A program made the translations under genes and the position numbers. From Fictibacillus fluitans (GTDB lineage Bacteria > Bacillota > Bacilli > Bacillales > Fictibacillaceae): DNA of 64,000 nucleotides. The stretch covers positions 124,001 through 188,000 of the forward strand of contig NZ_JAUHTR010000008.1 of the NCBI RefSeq assembly GCF_030418125.1, written 5' to 3'. The notes beneath the pieces are model-generated. The model did no database searches. It was given only the letters and a program-made list of their open reading frames with translations, and was not told where the DNA came from. Numbering within the stretch: the first letter of the stretch is position 1; every line of letters starts with the position of its first letter. This document shows, piece after piece, positions 35,645 to 42,327 of this stretch.

Positions 35645-36409
35645 TTAAGCGAAAAAAGCTTTCATAACGACAAAGAAAAGTGAGGGCACGATCAGGCACC
35701 CCAAGCCGGTATAAAAGGTAGCTGTTAACGCACCGTACGGAACGAGCTTCGGATCAGTAGCGGCCAATCCGCCTGCCACACCGCTCGTTGTTCCAAGCAG
35801 CCCGCCAAACACAAGCGCAGATTGAGGATTATTCAGCCCGATGTATTTGGCCACAAATGGAGTAAATGTCATCGTGAACACCGACTTCACGAGACCAGCG
35901 GCGATGGATAACGCCATCACTTCAGAACTCGCGCCAATCGCACTGCCTGTTACCGGTCCGACGATATACGTAACCGTTCCAGCTCCGATGGTGGTAAGAC
36001 TCACCGCATCCGTGTAACCGAATGAAAGCGCGATAACCACACCGAACACGAAGGATACAATAACACCGAGGAATAAGGAGATCACTCCTCCGAGTCCCGC
36101 CTTTTTAATCTCGTCGAAGCTCGCACCAAACGCGGTCGACACGATGGCAAAATCCCTCAGCATGCCGCCGCCCATCATTCCGATGCCAGTAAAGATTCCA
36201 ATATCGGCGAGCCCCTTCTCACCGCCCGTGTTGAGTCCGCCCAGATAAGCGACAAATAACCCGAGGATGATGGCGATAGCCGACCCGTGGATGCGCCCTC
36301 TTGTCAGTTTTGCTGAAAGAAAATACGATATGTACATGATAGCACCGATCAATGCAAAGGAGAGAACGAGGCCATTGTCCTTGAATACAGAAACGAGGGT
36401 ATCCATCAT
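35645..36409 (-). CDS. madM: Malonate transporter subunit MadM
   Basis: A 254-residue membrane protein with about eight to nine helices, many glycine-rich (GIGMMGGGMLRDFAIV, VSLTTIGAGTVTYIVGPVTG). It pairs with MadL to form the sodium- or proton-dependent malonate importer known from Malonomonas rubra. Its ATG overlaps the madL stop by four bases. Confidence 0.9.
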   Translation of the reverse strand: MMDTLVSVFKDNGLVLSFALIGAIMYISYFLSAKLTRGRIHGSAIAIILGLFVAYLGGLNTGGEKGLADIGIFTGIGMMGGGMLRDFAIVSTAFGASFDEIKKAGLGGVISLFLGVIVSFVFGVVIALSFGYTDAVSLTTIGAGTVTYIVGPVTGSAIGASSEVMALSIAAGLVKSVFTMTFTPFVAKYIGLNNPQSALVFGGLLGTTSGVAGGLAATDPKLVPYGALTATFYTGLGCLIVPSLFFVVMKAFFA

Positions 36410-36813
36410 CGTACCGGCTCCTCTCTGTATTCTGGCGTAATAGCTTCAGCGTTTCTTTGCTTCTGGCCAATCTTACTCAATACCGGCACGAGCAGAAAAC
36501 TGATGACGACCGAGCCGGCCCCCGCGATGATCGCAACCGGTCCTCCCTTAACCGCCGCCACAACATTCTGCTGGGCACTCATCGCCACAACAATCGGGAT
36601 ATACATGGAACTCCAGAAGTTCAAGCCCTCCTGAGATTTCAGCTCCAGCTTCCCCTTCTTTTTCAGCGCGTCCACGATAAGAACGAGCAGTAGCATGCCG
36701 ACCCCGACACCGCCTACATTCGACTCAACGCCGAGCACGATTCCAAGCATGTCCCCCACAAAGGCACCAACCAACGTACAGATTGCCAGCAACGCAACAC
36801 CATAAATCACCAA
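36406..36813 (-). CDS. madL: Malonate transporter subunit MadL
   Basis: A 135-residue membrane protein with about four helices, including GTLVGAFVGDMLG-type TM1 (CTLVGAFVGDMLGIVLGV) and WSSMYIPIVVAMSAQQNV. The start is the TTG at 36813 because GGGAGGTG is six bases upstream; the frame stays open to 36870 but that part would overlap the cre site. It is the first gene of the malonate operon. Confidence 0.88.
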   Translation of the reverse strand: MVIYGVALLAICTLVGAFVGDMLGIVLGVESNVGGVGVGMLLLVLIVDALKKKGKLELKSQEGLNFWSSMYIPIVVAMSAQQNVVAAVKGGPVAIIAGAGSVVISFLLVPVLSKIGQKQRNAEAITPEYREEPVR

Positions 36814-36834
36814 CCGAAACACCTCCCATAGATT

Positions 36835-36848
36835 TGAAAGCGCTAACA
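36835..36848. promoter_or_regulatory. cre site (CcpA) at the head of the malonate operon
   Basis: TGAAAGCGCTAACA matches the cre consensus TGNAANCGNNNNCA at every fixed position. It lies 22 bases before the madL start, where bound CcpA would block transcription. This predicts carbon catabolite repression of malonate use. Confidence 0.82.
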
Positions 36849-36861
36849 AAACTTTGGATAC

Positions 36862-36870
36862 TGTCGACAA
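36862..36870. promoter_or_regulatory. GntR operator-like site, madL side
   Basis: TGTCGACAA, read on the other strand as TTGTCGACA, shares its core with the site at 36973-36982. Short palindromes of the TNGTNNNACNA form are typical of FadR/VanR-type GntR regulators. It lies in the likely promoter zone of the malonate operon. Confidence 0.55.
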
Positions 36871-36928
36871 TTTGTGTATTCATCTGGATGACTGGACATG
36901 GTGGACCGTGCTCTGGATGCTCTACCTA

Positions 36929-36957
36929 TTGATTTTTCTGAATATTAAGCTTATTGT
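36929..36957 (+). promoter_or_regulatory. Promoter of the GntR regulator gene
   Basis: TTGATT (36929-36934) and TATTGT (36952-36957) are spaced by 17 bases. The predicted start near 36964 lies just before the operator-like site at 36973, which would allow autorepression. Confidence 0.5.
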
Positions 36958-36972
36958 ATAGGAAGAGACAAC

Positions 36973-36982
36973 GGTCGACAAC
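36973..36982. promoter_or_regulatory. GntR operator-like site, regulator side
   Basis: GGTCGACAAC repeats the GTCGACAA core of the site at 36862-36870. It sits directly downstream of the predicted regulator promoter. Confidence 0.5.
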
Positions 36983-37015
36983 CCTTTTATGAAAAAAATG
37001 TGAGGAGCAGATAGG

Positions 37016-37654
37016 ATGGCCACTTCCGAATTCGATAAACACGCCCTTTCCAACCGCATTGCAGAAAAAATCACACACCAGATCATCACAGGAGAACTGA
37101 AGCCAGGGGAAAAACTCGTGGAGAACCTGTATGCCGAGGAGTTCGGCATCAGCCGTGCGCCGATACGCGAAGCCATCTACCTCTTAACGATCGAAGGACT
37201 TGTGGAGAAGATTCCGAGAAAAGGTGCCGTCGTGAAGCACTACTCCCCGAATGAAATCTATGACTTGCTGGAGATCCGGAACATGCTGGAGTCCATGGCG
37301 ATGAGACGGATCAAGGAGCATGGCGTCGATCCCGCTATCATTAAAAAGATGAACAGCCTCCTCGACACGATGCAGGAAGAACGGGACGTAAACAACTATG
37401 CCCAGCTCAACCAGCTCTTTCACAAGTACATTATCGAAATGAGTCAAAGCGAAACGATCAAAACCATGTACAACCGCCTCACCACACCGCTACTTACCAT
37501 CCAGAGCATCTCCTTCTCCTACGAAGGCAATATCGAAAAATCCATTGAGGAACACTCCCTCCTCATCCACCTCCTCCGCAGCCAGAAGCTGGATGGGGCG
37601 CAGGAGCTGTTGGAGAAGCATAATCAGGATGTGGTGGTGGGGTTTAAGGGTTAA
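37016..37654 (+). CDS. GntR family (FadR/FCD) regulator of malonate use
   Basis: A 212-residue regulator. Residues 10-75 are a winged helix (IAEKITHQIITGELKPGEKL, ISRAPIREAIYLLTIEGLV), and residues 85-205 are an all-helical FCD ligand domain with acidic and His residues suited to binding a metal and a carboxylate. It is divergent from the malonate operon, like MdcY of Acinetobacter, which represses mdc genes and responds to malonate. GAGGAG precedes the ATG. Confidence 0.88.
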   Translation: MATSEFDKHALSNRIAEKITHQIITGELKPGEKLVENLYAEEFGISRAPIREAIYLLTIEGLVEKIPRKGAVVKHYSPNEIYDLLEIRNMLESMAMRRIKEHGVDPAIIKKMNSLLDTMQEERDVNNYAQLNQLFHKYIIEMSQSETIKTMYNRLTTPLLTIQSISFSYEGNIEKSIEEHSLLIHLLRSQKLDGAQELLEKHNQDVVVGFKG

Positions 37655-37659
37655 ATACA

Positions 37660-37686
37660 AAAGCAGAGCTAATATCGCTCTGCTTT
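37660..37686 (+). terminator. Terminator of the GntR gene
   Basis: AAAGCAGAGC (37660-37669) pairs with GCTCTGCTTT (37677-37686). It lies six bases after the stop codon. Confidence 0.85.
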
Positions 37687-37768
37687 CATAATGTAATTGC
37701 TACAAAATATTAATCATTGTAAATAAAGCTACGTTTTCTCTTTTTACCTGTTACAAGTTTAATAGGTT

Positions 37769-38095
37769 TCATTCATCTTCAACATTCACAAGGAAAATCC
37801 GCTTTTCAAAACCACCGCGTTTTTCCGCTTTCTCCTGACGAACCCTATCCACTTCTGAGATATCAGCTCCATGCACTTTTGATAATGCATGCATCAATTC
37901 AAGAAGGTCAGCCAGTTCTTCAATCGCGTGTACATCAGATTCAGCAGAAGCATATTCATCGAGTTCTTCGTAACACTTTTTCTTTAGTTCTTTTATGTAT
38001 GCGTCTTTTTCTAAAAGGGTCGTATTGAAAGATTTACCTGTCTTTGCAATCACTTCTGGTATTTTATCTCGGACGAGTTTATTGTAGAACGGCAT
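37769..38095 (-). CDS. MazG-like nucleoside triphosphate pyrophosphohydrolase
   Basis: A 108-residue all-alpha NTP pyrophosphatase-like protein. The start MPFYNKLVRDKIPEVI is typical of the group related to phosphoribosyl-ATP pyrophosphohydrolase. The metal-binding pattern is visible as YEELDEY and EELADLLELMHAL. It may remove non-canonical or damaged nucleotides. The next gene on the same strand is the HNH endonuclease, 54 bases upstream, so the two might be co-transcribed. MazG proteins are sometimes part of phage defence. Confidence 0.8.
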   Translation of the reverse strand: MPFYNKLVRDKIPEVIAKTGKSFNTTLLEKDAYIKELKKKCYEELDEYASAESDVHAIEELADLLELMHALSKVHGADISEVDRVRQEKAEKRGGFEKRIFLVNVEDE

Positions 38096-38149
38096 TGCTC
38101 TAACCTCTTTTCAAAAAATCTAGTTGTTTGTATTATTGTACCTTGTTAT

Positions 38150-39025
38150 TTAAACTGCAATGATTCTTCCTGGACTCCTAAACACTTCTCTGAAATGCCA
38201 CTCAAGATACCTCTGATTCGCAAAATAATTAGGGTTGATTGGTTCTCTGATTTCTTTATCGTGATATTTTAAAACCCATTGTCGATAACCTTCATTGCCA
38301 TGAGCAAACTCAGAAACAATTAATTTCCTTTTTTCAGAGATGGTAAAGACTCCTCTATCAAATAGTTTATGATGCAAGGAACATAAAGCTATACCATTCT
38401 CTTCCCTATCGGGTCCGCCGGCATGATGCCATTTAATGTGCGCAGCCTCCACACCCACCAATTGATGCGATAGATGGAGATTGAAGTTGCAGACGGCACA
38501 ACTGTACTCATAGGCTTTAAGCACCTTTTCGCGAAATGCCTTATCACGAACTCTCTTCTTAGTAGCAGTGAATAGTTCTAAATCCAAGGCGTCTAAAATA
38601 TCAGTATGAAAGGTCTCAGGGAAGTGGCTTTCTAAAATCATTTGAACCACCTCATCCACTAATGAATAGTCCGCACGCAACAACTGATAAACATCTTTGG
38701 TGAAACCGCCCGCGAACTTATGTTCAAGCAACATTTTATTGGTAAATTGATTATTCTGTATTTCATGATTCAATTCCCATAGCCCATCATTTTTTAAACG
38801 AACAAAGGGGTGCTCTGGGTGATACGATTTTCGAGCCGGTCCAAACTCTTTTAAAAGAAGACCCACCTTTTCTCTAACTTCAACATAAGGGATGAAGCGA
38901 GTTCTAGAATGCTTAAGCTGAGATAATGCATACAACATTAATAGTGGTTTGTGAGGCGCTCTTTGGTCCCCATTTTTCCATATCGTCAAATTTTTGACTC
39001 TATTTTTCAATTCATGGGCATTCAT
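38150..39025 (-). CDS. SBD-HNH endonuclease, phosphorothioate-dependent McrA type
   Basis: A 291-residue protein. The N-terminal part (RAPHKPLLMLYAL, residues 22-34, and RKSYHPEHPFVRLKNDGLWE, 65-84) resembles the sulphur-binding domain (SBD) of ScoMcrA/SprMcrA enzymes, which bind phosphorothioated DNA. The C-terminal HNH nuclease has CAVC (176-179), AAHIKWH (H196), N210 and CSLHHKLFD (C215, H218-219), a zinc-containing beta-beta-alpha-metal site. It probably cuts foreign DNA bearing phosphorothioate or another modification. A+T-rich by eye, like the McrBC genes 2 kb away. Confidence 0.82.
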   Translation of the reverse strand: MNAHELKNRVKNLTIWKNGDQRAPHKPLLMLYALSQLKHSRTRFIPYVEVREKVGLLLKEFGPARKSYHPEHPFVRLKNDGLWELNHEIQNNQFTNKMLLEHKFAGGFTKDVYQLLRADYSLVDEVVQMILESHFPETFHTDILDALDLELFTATKKRVRDKAFREKVLKAYEYSCAVCNFNLHLSHQLVGVEAAHIKWHHAGGPDREENGIALCSLHHKLFDRGVFTISEKRKLIVSEFAHGNEGYRQWVLKYHDKEIREPINPNYFANQRYLEWHFREVFRSPGRIIAV

Positions 39026-39343
39026 GTCTACATTCCCTCCGTTTTTAGTAGACTAGCTTAGTAATAAAAGTAAGCTCTTTTTGCATGAATTGTGACTATT
39101 ATAATATCCTCACGTCAGACCTTGCATTTTTAAGATTCGTATATTTTAATATACCCCTCTCTCCATAAAATAAATTTTACAAACAATTGTTGCGAGTACC
39201 CCAGGACAATAAAAAAATCTTAAAGATATAATATGGATACATTTAAACATTATCCTTTTTTAAAATAAAAAAGTATTTCTATTAACCAGAACTTTTCTGG
39301 TATTATTAAAAATGGAAAATATTCTTAATGCGGGGTACCTTTT
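39026..39343. other. A+T-rich intergenic region
   Basis: About 320 bases without a gene. It includes a weak hairpin (AGCTTA/TAAGCT near 39053-39079, followed by CTTTTTG) and must hold the promoters of the divergent HNH and small membrane protein genes. Nothing else was recognised. Confidence 0.5.
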
Positions 39344-39505
39344 ATGATAAATGTTGGAGATATCATTTTTCAGCTGTTGGCATTTGTATTCCTGGTCTTA
39401 ATGATTATAGTGATTGTAACTGTTGTTCGTTCTTTTAAAAATAGAAATAAACAATTAGATAGAATTGAAGAAAAACTAGATAATACATTGAAGTCACAAC
39501 GGTAA
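39344..39505 (+). CDS. DUF4083-like small membrane protein
   Basis: A 53-residue protein. INVGDIIFQLLAFVF opens a single transmembrane helix (about residues 5-29), followed by RSFKNRNKQLDRIEEKLD, an amphipathic basic-acidic coiled stretch. This layout matches the DUF4083 small proteins of Bacilli. The upstream GCGGGG is a weak ribosome site. The peptide at 3663-3758 looks like a shorter relative. Function unknown. Confidence 0.7.
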   Translation: MINVGDIIFQLLAFVFLVLMIIVIVTVVRSFKNRNKQLDRIEEKLDNTLKSQR

Positions 39506-39619
39506 CATAAGTATTGGAAGGAGAACCAGAAGGGAACTTTTAGTTTCATTAACCTGTTAATTGACTTGGTAATCCTTTCTTGTAAAAAAGGTAAGAAAAA
39601 AAATAAGCGCAAAATAAAA

Positions 39620-39640
39620 GGAAGGTTTAGGAGACCTTCC
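39620..39640. terminator. Terminator of ric
   Basis: GGAAGGT and ACCTTCC form a short perfect stem. On the minus strand it is followed by TTTTATTTTG, about 40 bases after the ric stop codon. Confidence 0.75.
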
Positions 39641-39679
39641 TATTTCTTTTACACTTTATCATTGCGAATTTAAACAAAG

Positions 39680-40381
39680 TCAGCCAATCACCCGTGGAAA
39701 CAATACATTATTCTCCAAATGCAGATGCTGAAACAAGTCCGACTCCAACTCATCCAATTTTACATAAGCCAAGCGGTACGTATCACAGGCATCTTCTGGT
39801 GCTTTATAGTCATTCGTCAATTCCCTTAAGTCTTTTAAGAACTGGCCGATGTGTTCATGCTCTCTTTTCAGATCATCCACAAATTCCTTGATGTCAATTA
39901 GTGCATTCAGTGTGGGCTTCTTTTCATAAGCAAGTATCTTCGGAAAAATCAGTTCTTCTTCGATCAGAATGTGCTGCTCCAGTTCAATTTTCAGAATGGA
40001 GAACAAGTAGTGAACATGAGACAGTTCAGGATGGGTACCGACATACTTGTTGAAGATGTTCGTAATCATATCTTGGAGCTTCGGCAATACCATATATAAG
40101 TACGAATGATGCGCGTCAATAATGTATTGGATGAGGGCGTTCACTTTTTGCTTTTCCCATTTTGTCATGCCCCGCTGATGGTCCTTGTTCTTTTCGTACA
40201 ATATATTCAACTCATTCATAACATCACCAGAATTCAAATTTTGTTCCTTGATAGCCTCTCCAATCGGCTGGCTGCCGTTTCGTACATAATCGATTCGATA
40301 ATTCTTCAGAAGGTCTCCGGCTCTCGGGCATTTCATGACAACCTCACGGGTCTCTACCGTTGGATCAAATACGCTCTTCAT
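39680..40381 (-). CDS. ric: Iron-sulfur cluster repair di-iron protein (RIC/ScdA/YtfE family)
   Basis: A 233-residue protein. The C-terminal hemerythrin-like part (residues 60-233) has the His/Glu di-iron ligands in segments such as KIELEQHILIEEELIFPKI, LKREHEHIGQFL and LFQHLHLENNVLFPR. It repairs Fe-S centres after NO or oxidative damage. The N-terminal ScdA_N region usually has a Cys pair in IDFCCGG; here it reads IDYVRNGS, so the pair is missing. It is read divergently from fnr with a shared FNR box 60 bases upstream. Confidence 0.9.
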   Translation of the reverse strand: MKSVFDPTVETREVVMKCPRAGDLLKNYRIDYVRNGSQPIGEAIKEQNLNSGDVMNELNILYEKNKDHQRGMTKWEKQKVNALIQYIIDAHHSYLYMVLPKLQDMITNIFNKYVGTHPELSHVHYLFSILKIELEQHILIEEELIFPKILAYEKKPTLNALIDIKEFVDDLKREHEHIGQFLKDLRELTNDYKAPEDACDTYRLAYVKLDELESDLFQHLHLENNVLFPRVIG

Positions 40382-40413
40382 CAGGACTCCTCCTTTGACT
40401 GGTTTCTACCTTT

Positions 40414-40419
40414 ACTCTA
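40414..40419 (-). promoter_or_regulatory. Candidate -10 element of ric
   Basis: On the minus strand TAGAGT is a plausible -10. A start seven bases downstream (about 40407) would put the FNR box centre at about -41.5. There is no -35 match, as expected for an activator-dependent promoter. Confidence 0.5.
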
Positions 40420-40440
40420 TTCTGCTGAAGTTCATTTCTC

Positions 40441-40456
40441 TGTGACAGATATCACA
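40441..40456. promoter_or_regulatory. Perfect FNR box between ric and fnr
   Basis: TGTGACAGATATCACA is an exact TGTGA-N6-TCACA palindrome, the site bound by B. subtilis Fnr. It lies midway between the divergent ric and fnr start codons (about 60 bases from each), so one dimer may control both. Confidence 0.92.
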
Positions 40457-40478
40457 TCAACAGGTGAGCATTATTTGA

Positions 40479-40484
40479 TATACT
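40479..40484 (+). promoter_or_regulatory. Candidate -10 element of fnr
   Basis: TATACT (40479-40484), preceded by TGA, is a good -10. A start near 40490 puts the FNR box centre at about -41.5, the classical position for activation, so fnr may activate itself. Confidence 0.6.
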
Positions 40485-40516
40485 ACGGATAAGATGTGGC
40501 AGATACTGGAGGGAAC

Positions 40517-41233
40517 ATGATGAAAACTCGCGGGAAAGAAGCCGTTCAACAAACAGAGTTTTTCTCCGAACCAACGCTTAAGAAACTCGAAGAAATCATG
40601 ATGACATGTACAATAGATAAGGGAACCATGCTGTTTATGGACAATGAACCGGCCGACAAGCTGTATTTTGTCCAGGCAGGCATGGTCAAAGGAACGAAGA
40701 TGACCGAAGACGGCAAGGAACTCGTGCTCTCCATCTTTCAAAACGGGGACTTGATCGGGGAACTCAATGCTCTCGGAAACGAAAAGCATTCATTCAGTGC
40801 CGTGGCGTCAACCAAAAGTACGGTAGGTGTGATTCACCAGGCTGAACTGGAAGAGATGATGCGTAATAATGGCGAGATGGCCGTAGAGTTTGTCCGTTGG
40901 ACCAGTCTCATGCATCAGATTACGCGCTCCAAGCTTCGCGACCTTATGCTATACGGGAAGAACGGTGCGCTCTGCTCCACCCTCATCCGTCTGGCAAACT
41001 CGTATGGGAAAATGACCGAAGAAGGAATTATCCTTTCTCTTCAGTTCACAAATACGGAACTTGCTGAACTCGTGGGGACTTCAAGAGAAACGGTCAGCCG
41101 GATGGTGAGTGTGCTGAAGAAAGATAAAGTCCTCGACCAGGCAAAGGATGGCAGCATGATTATCAAGGACCTGAATTATCTGAAGGACATGTGTAATTGC
41201 GAGGACTGCCCAGTGCAAGTGTGCAGAATATAA
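40517..41233 (+). CDS. fnr: Crp/Fnr family oxygen-responsive regulator Fnr
   Basis: A 238-residue regulator with cyclic-nucleotide-like beta barrel, dimer helix and Crp-type helix-turn-helix (LVGTSRETVSRMVSVLKK). The C-terminal tail MCNCEDCPVQVC contains the CXXCXXXXC set (C228, C231, C236) and D142 occupies the place of the fourth cluster ligand of B. subtilis Fnr (D141). It should bind a 4Fe-4S cluster when oxygen is absent and then activate genes. ATG at 40517 follows TGGAGGG; an in-frame ATG at 40496 has no ribosome site. Confidence 0.93.
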   Translation: MMKTRGKEAVQQTEFFSEPTLKKLEEIMMTCTIDKGTMLFMDNEPADKLYFVQAGMVKGTKMTEDGKELVLSIFQNGDLIGELNALGNEKHSFSAVASTKSTVGVIHQAELEEMMRNNGEMAVEFVRWTSLMHQITRSKLRDLMLYGKNGALCSTLIRLANSYGKMTEEGIILSLQFTNTELAELVGTSRETVSRMVSVLKKDKVLDQAKDGSMIIKDLNYLKDMCNCEDCPVQVCRI

Positions 41234-41236
41234 ATA

Positions 41237-41267
41237 AAACGACTCACCAAGTTCGGTGAGTCGTTTT
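41237..41267. terminator. Bidirectional terminator
   Basis: AAACGACTCACC and GGTGAGTCGTTTTTT form a strong stem between fnr and the converging mcrC. Confidence 0.92.
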
Positions 41268-41274
41268 TTCAGTA

Positions 41275-42327
41275 TTATTGTAAAGTTTCTTCAATAAAAC
41301 CTAACAACCTAGTGTGAATACTCCTCCATTCTGCGTTTAGGTCGACAGTAAAAATTTTGACACGAAACCCTCCTATTGAATAAGACAAATTTAATGTCCG
41401 ATCAACTTTTGGATAAACCAGAATACCCCTTAGATTTTGCTCTTTAGCATTTTTATAATTATTTAAATAAGCATACATCTGATATAAATTATTACTAATT
41501 AATTTTTCTGAGCCGCCTCTATTAGTGGCTAATGCACTTTGATAATACTTTGTATCCATTATAATTTTTTCTGTTTTATTTTCGAGGGATATATCTGTTT
41601 GCATTAATGGAAGCATTTCTAAATTATCACCCAACGCATCCCAATAGATATTTTCCCTTGAAACCTTATATCCCTCTAACTCATTTTTGTAAAAACTTCG
41701 AACGAACTCTTCAAATAAGTAAGCCATTGCTTTTGGATTCTGATCAAAATCAGCAAATTTACCTCGGTTACCGTTTTCATGGATAAGCAAAGATTCAAAT
41801 AAAAATTGGCAAATATCAATAATAAAACCATAGTGATGATTATTCCGATGTATTTTAATATTGTTAAAAACAGCAATATTTAATTTAATTTGTTTTATCC
41901 CTTCAAAATAAGGGAGAATCTTAACAACTTTCCATTTTAGTTCTTTGTTTAACTTATTTGATTTCCCTAAAGAATAAAGGACTGTTTTTATTATTTGGTT
42001 ATGAGGAATATCATGGCTCAGTTCCTCATATTCAAAATACATCTTTCCTCGTATCATAGTTCCTGAAGTAATTGATTCTTTGAAACGAATTTTCCCTCTA
42101 AGCAAAGAGGCTTCATCCTCATTCTGTTGATATTCACGGTAATAACCTTTTTTGATAAGTATATTTAATTTATTTAATAAAATTCTGGTTAGTAAATTAT
42201 TTATATCACTGTCATCTTTATTCCATACATCTCTAAGGCCTTTTTCCGATAAGTGACCCCATGCATAGCAAAGCATATAGTAAACATTCTTTATAGGAAT
42301 CTTACTGGAGTCTGGTAAGGAGTTCAT
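41275..42327 (-). CDS. mcrC: McrC-like nuclease subunit of a type IV restriction system
   Basis: A 350-residue McrC family protein (5-methylcytosine restriction). Start IPIKNVYYMLCYAWG and LLRGKIRFKESI are typical of McrC N-terminal segments. The C-terminal PD-(D/E)XK nuclease reads D245 (MQTDISL), then D258-T-K260 (IIMDTKYY). It overlaps mcrB by 26 bases and has its own AGGAGG site inside mcrB. It cuts DNA when the McrB ring has recognised the modified target. Confidence 0.9.
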   Translation of the reverse strand: MNSLPDSSKIPIKNVYYMLCYAWGHLSEKGLRDVWNKDDSDINNLLTRILLNKLNILIKKGYYREYQQNEDEASLLRGKIRFKESITSGTMIRGKMYFEYEELSHDIPHNQIIKTVLYSLGKSNKLNKELKWKVVKILPYFEGIKQIKLNIAVFNNIKIHRNNHHYGFIIDICQFLFESLLIHENGNRGKFADFDQNPKAMAYLFEEFVRSFYKNELEGYKVSRENIYWDALGDNLEMLPLMQTDISLENKTEKIIMDTKYYQSALATNRGGSEKLISNNLYQMYAYLNNYKNAKEQNLRGILVYPKVDRTLNLSYSIGGFRVKIFTVDLNAEWRSIHTRLLGFIEETLQ

